The notes: generated by a model not told the origin, from the sequence alone. A stretch of DNA of 64,000 nt from Planococcus halocryophilus (GCF_001687585.2 NZ_CP016537.2:1584001-1648000), one strand, 5' to 3'; numbered from the stretch's first letter, positions 29,071 to 37,967 are shown. Numbers and translations are program-made.

Positions 29071-29175
29071 AGTAAAACCTCCTGCAATAAGCATAGAAAA
29101 AGAGTATGCATTAGTAAAATAAATATATAAAATGAGTATCATAAGCAAAATTGAATGTGAGGAGGGTGTAAGAAA

Positions 29176-30081
29176 GTGGATCAGCAATTAGAAGTGTTTA
29201 TCAAAGTGGTTGAAAAGAAAAACTTCTCCAAAGCAGCAGAAGAGTTGCATATGACACAACCCGCTGTTAGCCAGTACATTCGGTCTTTAGAAGAGTCGAC
29301 AGGAGTAAAACTACTAGAGCGAACCAATAAGTACGTACGGCTGAATAAAGCAGGCGAAATTGTCTTCCATCATGCACTCGAAATCAAGGAATTGTATGCA
29401 AAAATGAATCACTTGTTAGATGATTTGACTAACAAAGCGAGCGGTTCTATTGCAATTGGTGCAAGTTATACATTTGGCGAATACTTATTGCCAGCAATCA
29501 TCGCTGAAGCCAAAGAACAATATCCAGACATCAAACCAACTGTCACTATTGGCAATACCACGACGATCGCTGCATTAGTACTAAATCATCAACTAGATGT
29601 GGGAATTGTCGAAGGCCATTTTAAAGGCGTCAAAGAATTAAAAACTGAGCCTTTTGCAAAAGATCGAATGGTCATCGTAGCGCCAGCAAATCACCCATTG
29701 ACCGAACGTGAAAATCCTATCTTAATCAAGGAACTAACAGAAGAAACTTGGATATTGAGAGAGTTAGGATCCGGTACACGAGAAGCGGCAGAAGCAGTCT
29801 TTGAAAAATTTGAACTGTCACCCCAAGCCATTATGCACTTTAGCAGCACTCAGCCAATAAAAGCCATGGTTGAAGCAGGGATCGGAATTAGCTTGTTATC
29901 AGAATGGGCGATTCAAAAAGAACTGAAATACGGAGATATAAAAGTATTAAACGTCAAAGAAATGCCTTATACACGAGACTTTTCGATCGTAACTCGGTCA
30001 CCGTTTCAAACAAAAGCATTGTCGGAATTTCTTAAGCTATTAAAAAATCATAAAGAAGTGACCGATTTTAAAGTTGAATAA
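29176..30081 (+). CDS. LysR family transcriptional regulator
   Basis: 301 residues. N-terminal winged helix: FIKVVEKKNFSKAAEELHMTQPAVSQYIRSLEESTG with recognition helix QPAVSQYI; then the two-lobed effector domain from about residue 90 (GSIAIGASYTFGEYLLPAIIAE). The group resembles CysL/YwfK-like regulators. GTG 29176 follows GGAGGG by about nine bases. Divergent from the yeiH-like gene with 105 bases between, which should hold the shared operator. Confidence 0.92.
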   Translation: MDQQLEVFIKVVEKKNFSKAAEELHMTQPAVSQYIRSLEESTGVKLLERTNKYVRLNKAGEIVFHHALEIKELYAKMNHLLDDLTNKASGSIAIGASYTFGEYLLPAIIAEAKEQYPDIKPTVTIGNTTTIAALVLNHQLDVGIVEGHFKGVKELKTEPFAKDRMVIVAPANHPLTERENPILIKELTEETWILRELGSGTREAAEAVFEKFELSPQAIMHFSSTQPIKAMVEAGIGISLLSEWAIQKELKYGDIKVLNVKEMPYTRDFSIVTRSPFQTKALSEFLKLLKNHKEVTDFKVE

Positions 30082-30542
30082 CTATTGCTGCTTGTTTAGT
30101 TCGTAAAGGTCTAGGGGAAAATAGCGAACGTTTGGAAAGTGTGTTGACACGTTTACGAACGGTTTTCTATTTAAAGATGAACTAGGTCTCATTTTGCTTC
30201 TTTTTTAAAGGTCAACTTGTTTTAGTTGGCATACAGCACATTTAAATTACTGTCCAACTGTAAAAGTCATTTAAACAACTTTCGGATAATTAGTTGTTTC
30301 ATTCATTTTTACAATATCAGCTTAAAAGAAATCTGAATAAAATAAGTATTCGAATAACCTTTACATTTATTCGAACTAATTATGGTTTTAAAGTATAAAA
30401 AAATAAACATATAGTCTTGTTATTTATAAATTAAGCGATTTCCCTCTAGAAAATAGATAATTAAAAACCGGAACTTATCTCTCTTGATTAAAAAAGCACT
30501 AATCATCAATTTTAAACAGTTAAAGCGGAAGGAATGGGCTAA
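30082..30542. other. Intergenic region, no gene seen; left edge of the accessory zone
   Basis: AT-rich. No convincing coding frame or terminator after the LysR gene. From about 30515 a leader CAGTTAAAGCGGAAGG resembles the one before the DUF1259 gene (AAAAGCGGAAGG at 32382), marking the start of the duplicated module. Confidence 0.4.
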
Positions 30543-30629
30543 ATGGTTGATACAGGAAGCGTAGATGCAATGACAGGAATGGAAGAATTGCTGTCGATAC
30601 GCCATCTAGCCAAAGAAATAAAAAGGTAA
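30543..30629 (+). pseudogene. Short frame, possible relic of a DUF1259-type gene start
   Basis: 28 codons from ATG 30543, with leader GCGGAAGG-AATGGGCTAA like that of the 32403 gene (GCGGAAGG-GGTGGTCTAA). Protein similarity beyond the leader is slight, so this may be a decayed third copy of the DUF1259 unit. Confidence 0.25.
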
Positions 30630-30649
30630 TTATTTATTCTGTTAATTAA

Positions 30650-31206
30650 ATGCCGTCAGTGGGTTCTTCATCATTCGCTCCCGCAAAATCCGGATAGAAA
30701 AAGTAACGCCGGACGGCCAGGAACTTACGCTGAAGATCTGCGGCCCTTCCCAAATGGTCGGAGAAGCGACCATTTTTTCTAAGGCACCAAAATACATGCT
30801 GGATGCACGTGCGATTGAAGATACGGTATGTCTTCATATTCAGATAAATGATCTTGAAGAGGCATTACTGTCCATTGCCTTTATGAAATCGATAGGCATT
30901 GATCAGTAGAAGACCCAGACAAAATTCCGGAACTTGCTGCTGCATGGCAAAAAAGAAGTGTTGTATTCGACGCTAATCAGACTTTCCAATAGCTATGTCT
31001 TACAAACAGAAAAAGGAACATTGATTAATCTGATGCTGACCAACCAGGACTTGGAAAATTTCTGCGTAATGACGAGAGAAGTGGTCACCCGGATACTGAG
31101 TGATCTGAAAAAGCGCGAAATACTGACCTTAAGTGAAGGGAAAATCCTTCTCCATGACATTGAACATTTAAAGTCAAAAATAAATTGTGAAAACTGTCCA
31201 ATCTAA
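30650..31206 (+). pseudogene. Crp/Fnr family regulator, decayed (internal stop, 5' end lost)
   Basis: One frame from about 30650 to 31206 reads as the later part of the cyclic-nucleotide-binding domain (IRIEKVTPDGQELTLKICGP, QMVGEATIFSKAPK) and the C-terminal winged helix (LMLTNQDLENFCVMTREVVTRILSDLKKREIL), broken by TAG at 30907-30909. The N-terminal half is not recognisable. The tail INCENCPI carries two Cys close to the end, which recalls the C-terminal cluster cysteines of Bacillus-type Fnr. A shorter frame from 30934 (90 codons) could still be made. Confidence 0.7.
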
Positions 31207-31208
31207 TT

Positions 31209-31331
31209 ATGCAAAATCGATTAGCAGAAGCGCTTGCACATCAGGTTGAATTTCGCCTGAAGTTTGTCAATCTTTTAGAAAAATTCCCGTATGTGAGAAA
31301 TGTCACCGTATCAAACGAGAGGCTATTATAG
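31209..31331 (+). CDS. Possible 40-residue protein downstream of the Crp/Fnr relic
   Basis: ATG 31209 lies two bases after the regulator stop; the frame gives a charged, helical 40-residue product (NRLAEALAHQVEFRLKFVNL ...). There is no clear ribosome site, and I do not recognise it. It may be the stub of a larger gene. Confidence 0.25.
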   Translation: MQNRLAEALAHQVEFRLKFVNLLEKFPYVRNVTVSNERLL

Positions 31332-31391
31332 ACTGTAAGTAAGTGGGATATGCATCTTATTTTTTTGAATGTTAACGTGGGGAGGACTTAG

Positions 31392-31555
31392 GTGGCAAGA
31401 ACAGATCCACCATTGGTACGCAAACAAAGTTATGGAAGAGTGCAGAAGCAATAGGGCATGAAATGCATTGCGTTTGATAAAGATTCCACAAACCTTTCGA
31501 GGATTTTGCAAAACGCCTTTCCGAAGCGTTCTGTAGACTGGGATTAATGAAATGA
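31392..31555 (+). pseudogene. Eroded DUF1259-type gene
   Basis: GTG 31392 with VARTDPP matches the start of the intact gene at 32403 (MAGTDS), and the last codons in another frame, FEDFAKRLSEAFCRLGL (31496-31555), match its end AEHFVGRLYEALLVLE. About two thirds of the gene between is missing. It lies just upstream of the first SKDVH paralogue. Confidence 0.45.
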
Positions 31556-31601
31556 GCAGAGGACAATACAATAAGGGTTGAGTAATAGGAGAGATGTGAA
31601 A

Positions 31602-31964
31602 ATGGAACGGATGGAGCAATTGCCTCAACAATCGGTTGGCTACTATTTCCTCAGATCCAAAGATGTGCATGTTGAAGATAGAAGAGCTTTTATCACTTTC
31701 TTTATTCGCCTGACAAGAGAAACTTCCTTTAAAAAAGAGGAGAAAAAACAGACCCGAATTCAGGCCATATGGGTGGACATCGATGAGGTGATGTTGGGAC
31801 ACGCATCTGAAAAAGCGAAAGCAATGCTGAATGGCATGCAGCGATATGAACTCACACAAAATGTCTTCTATAGCTTATGTCAATTATCGAAGAGTTGTCC
31901 TAAAGAGCTTTTTTACAACACTCCCTATCACCTGAAATCCACAAGTAAGAAATTCATTACCTGA
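31602..31964 (+). CDS. Uncharacterised protein, SKDVH paralogue 1
   Basis: 120 residues, soluble. Core VGYYFLRSKDVHVEDRRAFITFFIRLTRETS, then TRIQAIWVDIDEVML and LCQLSKSCPKELFYNTPYHLKS. It aligns along its length with the product at 33366-33761; both keep YYFL-SKDVH, the FI/VRL-RE stretch, LSK-CP-EL and PY. TAGGAGAG precedes ATG 31602 by eight bases; an in-frame codon at 31578 is less likely. I do not recognise a family or function. Confidence 0.65.
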   Translation: MERMEQLPQQSVGYYFLRSKDVHVEDRRAFITFFIRLTRETSFKKEEKKQTRIQAIWVDIDEVMLGHASEKAKAMLNGMQRYELTQNVFYSLCQLSKSCPKELFYNTPYHLKSTSKKFIT

Positions 31965-32115
31965 AATCGCATTCTAAATGGCCAGAGCAGGCACAAACGG
32001 AATCCAGATTTAGGTGTATTTTTTTAATCAAATAAGAATTTGGAATAATTGCTCTTCTATTCGCCAACTATGTAACTAATGAGTGTAAAGAACAATACTG
32101 AGGAGGATGAATCGG

Positions 32116-32256
32116 ATGACTGCTATTTTAAAAGAAGAAACAAGAATGGATAAGCAAACTAAAAGCTATTTGCAGCTATACGAGGAGTATATCTGCGGAT
32201 ACAAACAGTACAAAATGGAAAAAGCTGTTCTGTGCGCTAAAACAGCGAAGACCTAA
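32116..32256 (+). CDS. GYK-motif mini-protein 1
   Basis: 46 residues: charged N-terminus then SYLQLYEEYICGYKQYKMEKAVL. The motif Y-E-E-Y-I-x-G-Y-K-x-Y-K is shared with products at 33860-34000 and 34137-34301. GAGGAGG stands 8-10 bases before ATG 32116. No family known to me. Confidence 0.55.
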   Translation: MTAILKEETRMDKQTKSYLQLYEEYICGYKQYKMEKAVLCAKTAKT

Positions 32257-32402
32257 CGTGTTGAGAAATGACACCAATTTAACTAAACGTTGTATCGGAG
32301 ATTCGCTATCCCTGATCCAGCTTAGCAGAACAAATGCTGTGCACTTTAGAAAGAAGCGCCGATTATCAATTCTGTAAATTAAAAGCGGAAGGGGTGGTCT
32401 AA

Positions 32403-32804
32403 GTGGCAGGAACAGATTCATTGGCACAGGCAGCAGCGGAAATAAGCCAGTTAATGAACACAGAAGTTGAATGGAGTTCGGGAATATGGCGTTTTAGGAA
32501 GAAACGAGCAGTCAAACTGGAGACCAGCACATCCGGTTTTTACTATTCACTGAATATAGAAGTATCCTTTTACGGAATTCTGGATGGCAGGTCTGCTGTT
32601 AACATGGCTGAAGTTTTCCTGCTGTCTGAAGAAGTTCCCATAATAACGTCAGCGCTCAGACAAGACGCCTTCTTATTTCCGACACATTACTTGCAACAGG
32701 TGATGACGATGGCACATGGATTGTGCTGTCTGCAACTCGAATCGCTCGAACCCGCTGAACATTTTGTAGGACGTCTGTATGAGGCGCTGTTGGTTCTTGA
32801 ATAG
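32403..32804 (+). CDS. DUF1259 family protein (LppY/LpqO-like)
   Basis: 133 residues, GTG start after GGAAGGGGTGG. The stretch VEWSSGIWRFRKKRAVKLET and especially NMAEVFLLSEEVPIITSALRQDAF ... GLCCLQLESLEPAEHFVGRLYEALLVLE has the DUF1259 pattern (a beta-rich protein with a conserved E-V-N/P-x-V/I-x-S-A-L segment). Function unknown; members of the family are often secreted, but this one has no signal peptide. Its upstream leader repeats at 30519. Confidence 0.6.
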   Translation: MAGTDSLAQAAAEISQLMNTEVEWSSGIWRFRKKRAVKLETSTSGFYYSLNIEVSFYGILDGRSAVNMAEVFLLSEEVPIITSALRQDAFLFPTHYLQQVMTMAHGLCCLQLESLEPAEHFVGRLYEALLVLE

Positions 32805-32979
32805 CAAGTTCCGATCATTACAAGAAACCCTTGATTTGCCCAATGCCCTGCAGTTATGCACCATTGGTATGGATGAAAGAGTGCGGATGCTTGTATTTGA
32901 AGAATATGCAGAAAATAAAAGTGATGATATGAAACTGCAAAAGAGGACTCCTGAACCATCGACTGGAAGAAGATCATGA
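32779..32979 (+). CDS. Doubtful 66-residue frame after the DUF1259 gene
   Basis: Overlaps the DUF1259 gene end by 26 bases, has no clear ribosome site, and yields a charged product (LQETLDLPNALQLCTIGMDERVRMLVFEEYAENK). It may be a relic or a true small gene; I cannot decide. Confidence 0.25.
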   Translation: MRRCWFLNSKFRSLQETLDLPNALQLCTIGMDERVRMLVFEEYAENKSDDMKLQKRTPEPSTGRRS

Positions 32980-32996
32980 AACGGGAGGTAACTGAA

Positions 32997-33161
32997 ATGT
33001 TATCAGAAAAAGTGGATTTTAAGCTTCTGGAATTTGTTCAAACTGCCGACGGTAAAACTTTTTCTATCGGCTTTCTGGACAACGAAAATAAAAAAACTCT
33101 TTCTAAAAAGACAGCTTACTCCATGTATAAAAAAGGTCAAATTATAAAAAAATCAGAATAA
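32997..33161 (+). CDS. Small hypothetical protein of 54 residues
   Basis: GGGAGGTAACTGAA precedes ATG 32997, a good ribosome site. The product, KVDFKLLEFVQTADGKTFSIGFLDNENKKTLSKKTAYSMYKKGQIIKK, looks like a small beta-strand-rich domain with a basic tail. No family recognised. It lies between the DUF1259 gene and SKDVH paralogue 2. Confidence 0.5.
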   Translation: MLSEKVDFKLLEFVQTADGKTFSIGFLDNENKKTLSKKTAYSMYKKGQIIKKSE

Positions 33162-33365
33162 ATTGAAGGTACAGCTGTATTTGAGAATTCACTTCATTAT
33201 TTAACAAATTTTTAAAAGGGTCTCATTCTGATGAATAGGTAGTCAACACGGACTCCTACGATAAAAGTGGTTGAGGTTCTGTTAATTCAAAATTATTCCC
33301 CTGTTCGGAGCAGGTTTCGTTTTCATAAAGAACCTCATGGAAAAGGGAAAAGGAGAACCCAAATA
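33162..33365. other. Intergenic, nothing specific seen
   Basis: No hairpin with T-run or clear promoter was found; the SKDVH paralogue 2 ribosome site AAAGGAGAA is at the right end. Confidence 0.3.
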
Positions 33366-33761
33366 ATGATGCAAAAACAGTTGATTCCCCAGAGGTCAGT
33401 CACTTATTACTTTCTCAAATCCAAAGATGTACACATGGAAAATGGGAGGACCGCGATTACGTTATTCGTCAGGTTAGCGCGAGAAATCACTACTTTCACG
33501 GGCAGGGAGAAACAGACACAAGTTGAAACATTTTGGGTCGAACTCGAGGATATAGCGATGGAACAGGCAGCTGAAAAAGTGAAGGCCTTGCCGAATTGCA
33601 TGGAGAAATACGAGGTGTCTGAACAAGTATTTCGACATTTACTGCAACTGTCCAAAAGGTGTCCGAACGAACTGCATGGCCTTATTCCTTATTACGTGAA
33701 GGCAAACCGGGAGATGTTCCTTCCGTGGCAGGAGTTGGAACAAAGCTGGGAGAATTGCTGA
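33366..33761 (+). CDS. Uncharacterised protein, SKDVH paralogue 2
   Basis: 131 residues, ATG 33366 after AAAGGAGAA. Core PQRSVTYYFLKSKDVHMENGRTAITLFVRLAREI, then TQVETFWVELEDIAMEQAAEKVKAL and LLQLSKRCPNELHGLIPYYVKANREMF. It is the second copy of the gene at 31602-31964. The region before the SKDVH motif is a beta-strand-like segment; no signal peptide or membrane segment. Function unknown. Confidence 0.65.
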   Translation: MMQKQLIPQRSVTYYFLKSKDVHMENGRTAITLFVRLAREITTFTGREKQTQVETFWVELEDIAMEQAAEKVKALPNCMEKYEVSEQVFRHLLQLSKRCPNELHGLIPYYVKANREMFLPWQELEQSWENC

Positions 33762-33859
33762 ACGGAAGTTGCCGGTAGAAGAACCGGATGGAAATGTCGG
33801 CAGCCATCAAAAGACAATGATTCTTTGTTGAGCCATTGCCGCGGCAATAGAAAAGGAAG

Positions 33860-34000
33860 ATGGACAGATTGGGTGTTGCGGTAAAGAATCCTTTAAAAAT
33901 GGCGCATGTAAATAAGCGGCGTCTGCAATCGTACAAAGAGTTCATCCGAGGCTATAAACAATACAAAGAAGAGAAAGAAAAAATGCTCAAAGTTACATAG
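33860..34000 (+). CDS. GYK-motif mini-protein 2
   Basis: 46 residues from ATG 33860 (same length as mini-protein 1) or 33 from ATG 33899. Motif SYKEFIRGYKQYKEEKEKML matches EYI-GYK-YK of its two paralogues. AAAAGGA lies close before the first ATG. No known function. Confidence 0.5.
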   Translation: MDRLGVAVKNPLKMAHVNKRRLQSYKEFIRGYKQYKEEKEKMLKVT

Positions 34001-34136
34001 GAACTGATTCATAGAATGTCTCCAAGATGCGGATGTGCGCTTGTTGCACGGAGAGACTTCTGAGGAATTCAAGTAGCCGGCACAAAAGAAAAAATCCAAA
34101 TGCTAAAACAGACGATTCGAGGAGGAAGAATAGCTC

Positions 34137-34301
34137 ATGGAAAACTATCAATCTGCGGAAGCAAAAGATACATTCAGTTGGGACATCTGCGACTACGAGG
34201 AATACATCGCCGGGTACAAATTGTATAAGCAATTAAAGAAAAAATGGGATGCCATTGAAAAAGAGGAGACTCCAGATGCCATCCAGCGAATACTTGGCTA
34301 A
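34137..34301 (+). CDS. GYK-motif mini-protein 3
   Basis: 54 residues; DYEEYIAGYKLYKQLKKKW carries the shared motif, with an acidic N-terminus and a short tail. GAGGAGGAA stands about ten bases before ATG 34137. It overlaps the next gene by 26 bases, so the two are likely coupled. Confidence 0.55.
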   Translation: MENYQSAEAKDTFSWDICDYEEYIAGYKLYKQLKKKWDAIEKEETPDAIQRILG

Positions 34302-34488
34302 GTTCAGTGATGACGATGTCTATACGATGCTCTATCTTTATCACCTCAAAGGCAAGTCACTGGAAGATTTGAAGTGCCGATTTTCAATCGGACAAGAAGC
34401 TCTTCAAGGTTTTTTAGGAGGGTGGCACCGAAAAGAATATTACAAGAGTTTTAAAGTGGTTGAAAAAATACTCCAAGACGAAAAATAG
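34276..34488 (+). CDS. Small helix-turn-helix-like protein
   Basis: 70 residues; SDDDVYTMLYLYHLKGKSLEDLKCRFSIGQEALQGFLGGWHRKEY reads like two or three helices with a G-K-S-L-E-D-L-x-x-R-F-x-I turn typical of HTH domains. AGAGGAG precedes ATG 34276 by seven bases, so the longer frame from 34249 is less likely. It may be the local regulator of the module (inference). Confidence 0.5.
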   Translation: MPSSEYLAKFSDDDVYTMLYLYHLKGKSLEDLKCRFSIGQEALQGFLGGWHRKEYYKSFKVVEKILQDEK

Positions 34489-34854
34489 ACGGCGGGGAAT
34501 GAGAAGGAAATGCTGTCTGGAATCTCCCTTTTTTTGGCCAAGTAAAAAACGCCACAATAGATTCTCTAAAAAGAGAAGAAACGATCAGTATCCACTAAAA
34601 GATTTTTCGATAAAGTATTATTAAAAAGTAGCTAACATATGATACCTTATCGGAAGTCATACATAAAGCAAAGGGAGATGCTGGCTATTAGCATCTCCCT
34701 TTGCTTTATAGAAATTCTCATAACCTGTGATATGTAGACTAGAACTGTATAGAGCGTGAATACGGAATCTACGAAAATGTTATTATTTATAATAGGCAAT
34801 CAGCCCGTTGTCAGTTACGAAGCCCTCGATAAAAAAATATTAAGGAGTATTGTC
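34489..34854. other. Intergenic region with one strong terminator
   Basis: Holds the 18-bp hairpin at 34665-34707; the rest is AT-rich, without a supported gene. Confidence 0.5.
34665..34711. terminator. Strong bidirectional hairpin terminator
   Basis: Perfect 18-bp stem AAAGCAAAGGGAGATGCT / AGCATCTCCCTTTGCTTT with a 7-base loop (34665-34682, 34690-34707). Confidence 0.85.
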
Positions 34855-36000
34855 ATGACGAAATTTAGCCCGCCTGCAATAAACACCAATCTTATGTAAA
34901 CGATTCTTTAGAAACCTTTTCTGGTCATACACACTCGATAGACTCGTTTAAAGCGAGAGATATATTTCTTGATTTTATTCAAGTAGTTTCAAATTTACAA
35001 GAAAATGAATTGATAAGAGAGAACCTACCTAAAGAAATATTAAAGCATTTAACGGTTGTAGAAATGAAAGTTATCCTTAAGGCAATATCTAAACCAGTTA
35101 AAGGCACGAAAGATGTATTAATTAATAGGATACAGACTCATGCAAGTGATGAAGATATTCGTAATCATACAGATAAGAGTTGTTTTGTTCTTACAGAACT
35201 CGGTTTAGAGGCGCTGGAAAAGTATAAGAATGTCCTTTGGATACATAAAAACAAAAGGGATATTTTTAGGTATCCATTATTTTACGAGAGTAAGTTTGAC
35301 GAATATTATTTTATGAATCATTGGGATTTAGATCCACCAAATACACTAATTGATTATTATGAATCAGAAAACAGTGGAATAGTGGCACGTATATATCAGA
35401 TAGAAAACAATTCCGAAAAATCATTTCTTTATGGGCTCAGGAAATTAACAGAAGAAATTAATTTGCAATTAGAAAAATGTAAAGAAGTTGGTTGGTTTAA
35501 CACGTGCAGGATTAGGCGAATTTCTCTCCCTTCACGCAAGTCCGGAATTAGGCGAACCTCTGTCCTCTAAAACAATCTTCAAGGGTTTGAATATTAGTGA
35601 TGATAATTTTGAGAACATTTTAAAATATATCTATGACTTTGCAATAAAAGATTCTTCATTAGTTACCTTTAACAACTTTCATGAAATTATTATTGCACTA
35701 TTAACCAATCCTAATGATGAACTATTTAGAGAATTACTTGGAAACTTATATCAGAGTACTAGAGAAAAATTTGGTCATGAACATTATCAAGAAGATATAA
35801 ATAACTATCACCAGAAGGGGTTTGATGATGCAGAAAGAGAAGCGGAAGAAGAGGAAGAAGAGAGCTTAATGGACATATTAGATTTTTTTGGTATTGATGA
35901 AAATAGAAAGTTAGAAATGGTGTTTGAGCTGATAGATGCTCTTGATTTAGAAGTAATAAAGGAAATAAAAGTGAAAATTGACAATAGACTTACGAATTAA
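34855..36000 (+). pseudogene. SAP-like domain protein, broken by two frameshifts
   Basis: ATG 34855 after AAGGAG opens a frame that stops at 34897; the protein continues in the next frame (YVNDSLETFSGHTHSIDSFKARDIFLDFIQ) to about 35490, then in a third frame (LTRAGLGEFLSLHASPELGEPLSS to DNRLTN at 36000). Joined, it would be ~380 residues. LPKEILKHLTVVEMKVILKAI followed by KGTKDVLINRIQTHASDE resembles a SAP-type DNA-binding helix pair, followed by a segment like SCFVLTELGLEALEKYKNV. An acidic stretch EREAEEEEEES lies near the end. Family otherwise unknown. Either decay or sequencing error. Confidence 0.65.
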
Positions 36001-36565
36001 ATATTATTTAAAACTAGAAGGGCAGAAGTTTTTATTTTCTTTGTCCTTTTGTTTTTTTGTACTTCATCTTTTGTAGTAAATCTATCCTTTGGGCTTTTCC
36101 AAATGCACATTTGTAAACTGCTAACCGGCGATGGAGCCCCCAAGAATCTGGGGATTGGAGGTTGATTTATAAAAGTATTTGGCGTTCTTTGTGGTGTCTT
36201 AAGGAGCTACGTCCTGGGAATGGCTGATTTACAATGCAGGTAGTCGATATTACTTAGAGGCCGATGAATAAACCGCTAAGAGGTATTTTTAAAAAGCATG
36301 GGCTAAAAAGGTTTACATATTACAGGATTATCGGAATAGAAAAAGCTACCTGTCGCTTTTTCTTTTTTTGTGTCTGAAAAAGTGTACTTTTACGAACGCT
36401 TTATTAGGATGCGTTTAAAATTCAATAATTTAACAATAAGTATCTGTATAATGTGATAATCTATAATAAAAAAAATTTAGAGATTAACAGATGTAAAGCT
36501 CTAGTTTTTCCTCGATGGAGTCTAGTTAAAAAAGAAAATGATTTGTAGTGAGAGGAAGGACGAGA
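36001..36565. other. Intergenic region with gene relics and copy 1 of a regulatory module
   Basis: Short coding-like bits (for example GATSWEWLIYNAGSRYYLEADE ending near 36257, split here in thought from no known family) suggest a vanished gene. From 36338 the terminator and the AAAGTGTACTTTTACGAA module follow, with TATAAT at about 36449 before the next gene. Confidence 0.4.
36338..36470 (+). repeat. Intergenic module B, copy 1 (terminator plus GTGTACTTTTAC core)
   Basis: Hairpin AGAAAAAGC / GCTTTTTCT with T-run, then GAAAAAGTGTACTTTTACGAAC at 36375-36396 (broken: GAAAAAGTGTA-CTTTTACGAAC), then AT-rich sequence with GTATAATG. The core is nearly identical in copies at 39301 and 46943. Confidence 0.6.
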
Positions 36566-37048
36566 ATGAAATCCATGCGTGTGACAAAGTACAAGCCTCA
36601 AAACAGGGATGAGAAGGGTCTCTACACCTTAGTGGACGAATGGACCAGTATATCTGATGTCGGAAAGAAGTATCATGGCCAAATTTTTACGATGGAGCAA
36701 TATCTGGCGACCGAAGAAAAATATATCCAAGCTGTTGAAGTACTCATGCAAAAAGCTAAGGTCAATCACCTGAAAATGCTGGATCTGGAAAATCATTCAC
36801 ATGATACCGCATTAAACTTGTCCGAAGGCAAGACCATTCCTATTACCTTGGTCAGGGAGTTGGTCAAGATGATTCTCAGGGAAGAGGTCTGGGGGAGACT
36901 GGTTGCCAAAAATCAGTTTGAGATCCATTTCGGCTACGATTACTATATGTATTTTGTGGGCGAAAGTCTGTCGGAGGACATTATTGAGGAACTTAGTAAA
37001 ATCGACAGCTTGTATGTAGAAGATGTGCAATCTCCTCACTTTGATTAA
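36566..37048 (+). CDS. Hypothetical immunity-type protein
   Basis: 160 residues, soluble: MRVTKYKPQNRDEKGLY, DEWTSISDVGKKYHGQ and a late FEIHFGYDYYMYFVGES. Proteins with R-V-T-K-Y-x-P ... E-W-T-S-x-S-D-x-G and H-F-G-Y-D-Y-Y-M-Y are known to me only as uncharacterised Firmicutes proteins, often among toxin-immunity genes; that role is inference. ATG 36566 follows AGGAAGG by seven bases. The first palindrome stands 48 bases after its stop. Confidence 0.65.
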   Translation: MKSMRVTKYKPQNRDEKGLYTLVDEWTSISDVGKKYHGQIFTMEQYLATEEKYIQAVEVLMQKAKVNHLKMLDLENHSHDTALNLSEGKTIPITLVRELVKMILREEVWGRLVAKNQFEIHFGYDYYMYFVGESLSEDIIEELSKIDSLYVEDVQSPHFD

Positions 37049-37095
37049 TGAAGTATAAGTACCACCGCCAAAACAACTGAATACTTCTGTGAAAC

Positions 37096-37127
37096 GAATG
37101 TAACTTAAGTGCAGTTAAGTTATATTC
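37096..37127 (+). repeat. 32-nt palindrome, copy 1
   Basis: GAATGTAACTTAA-N6-TTAAGTTATATTC, one mismatch between the arms. Downstream of the gene ending at 37048. Confidence 0.85.
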
Positions 37128-37194
37128 AAATTCAATCAAGAATTACAGCTAAAAATGTAAAGCAGGATGGATAGGCGCAAAGGAGAAAATTTCA

Positions 37195-37826
37195 ATGGAT
37201 AAAAAGAAACTGAAAGCCATGCTGCTGTATGGCTTGGCAGACTTACTTGCAGATCATGGGTTTAAAAAAAGGATTACTAACCAAAGTTTCTATAAAAAAA
37301 CAGAAGATGGAAAGATCAGCATTCACCTGACCTCCATCAACCATTTCGATGATTTTGATGTGACAGTGAATTTTGCAATTCGACTTAACGATGTGGAAGA
37401 TATCTTGAATGAAATTGACCATCCCATGACTCCTTCCAAAAAACGAGATACATATACGCTCGGAGCAGAACTTGGCAATATCACTGAAGAAGGGCAGAAA
37501 CGATGGACCATTGAAAACGAGGAAGATGTAAAAATTGCAATGCGCGAAATTTATTCGGGAATCCTGTCGGTATTCTTTCCCGTTATTGAGAAATACACAT
37601 CAAAGGAAAGTGTCTATGAGCTTGCCATTAAAGATCAAAAAGAGTCCCGCATTTTCTGGGGGGTCTATATGATCGGGCTAGATGCGCCGTCGTTTTAGCT
37701 GGAATCCTTCAGAAGGGTAACGATACCCGCATGGAGTTAATTCGAAAGAATGAAGAGATTCTTAGGGACATTGAAGACCTTCATCTAGATTGGTTTTTAG
37801 AATTTGCAGAACGATTTAAACGATAA
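37195..37826 (+). pseudogene. DUF4304-like immunity-type gene, frameshifted near its end
   Basis: ATG 37195 after AAAGGAG. The frame runs to a stop at 37696-37698 (167 residues): LADLLADHGFKKRITNQSFYK and INHFDDFDVTVNFAIRLNDVEDIL are the usual DUF4304 features (a G-F-x-K-x-x-x-x-F/Y-x-R/K segment). Shifting frame near 37690 continues with VLAGILQKGNDTRMELIRKN ... FAERFKR to 37826, so a single-base change probably removed the native tail. The family is common in contact-dependent toxin immunity loci. A palindrome follows at 37894. Confidence 0.7.
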
Positions 37827-37893
37827 ATTTTAAAAAAGAAAGTTTCAATTTAACCCTATAATAAAAAATTGTTGATTACAGCCTTTAACAATT

Positions 37894-37925
37894 GAATGTA
37901 ACTTATTTTGAATTAAGTTACATTC
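37894..37925 (+). repeat. 32-nt palindrome, copy 2
   Basis: GAATGTAACTTAT-N6-TTAAGTTACATTC; lies 68 bases after the frameshifted gene and before the next ribosome site. Confidence 0.85.
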
Positions 37926-37967
37926 AAAATGTTTAACTAGTTAATTTTGTAGGAGGAGATGTGGTCG

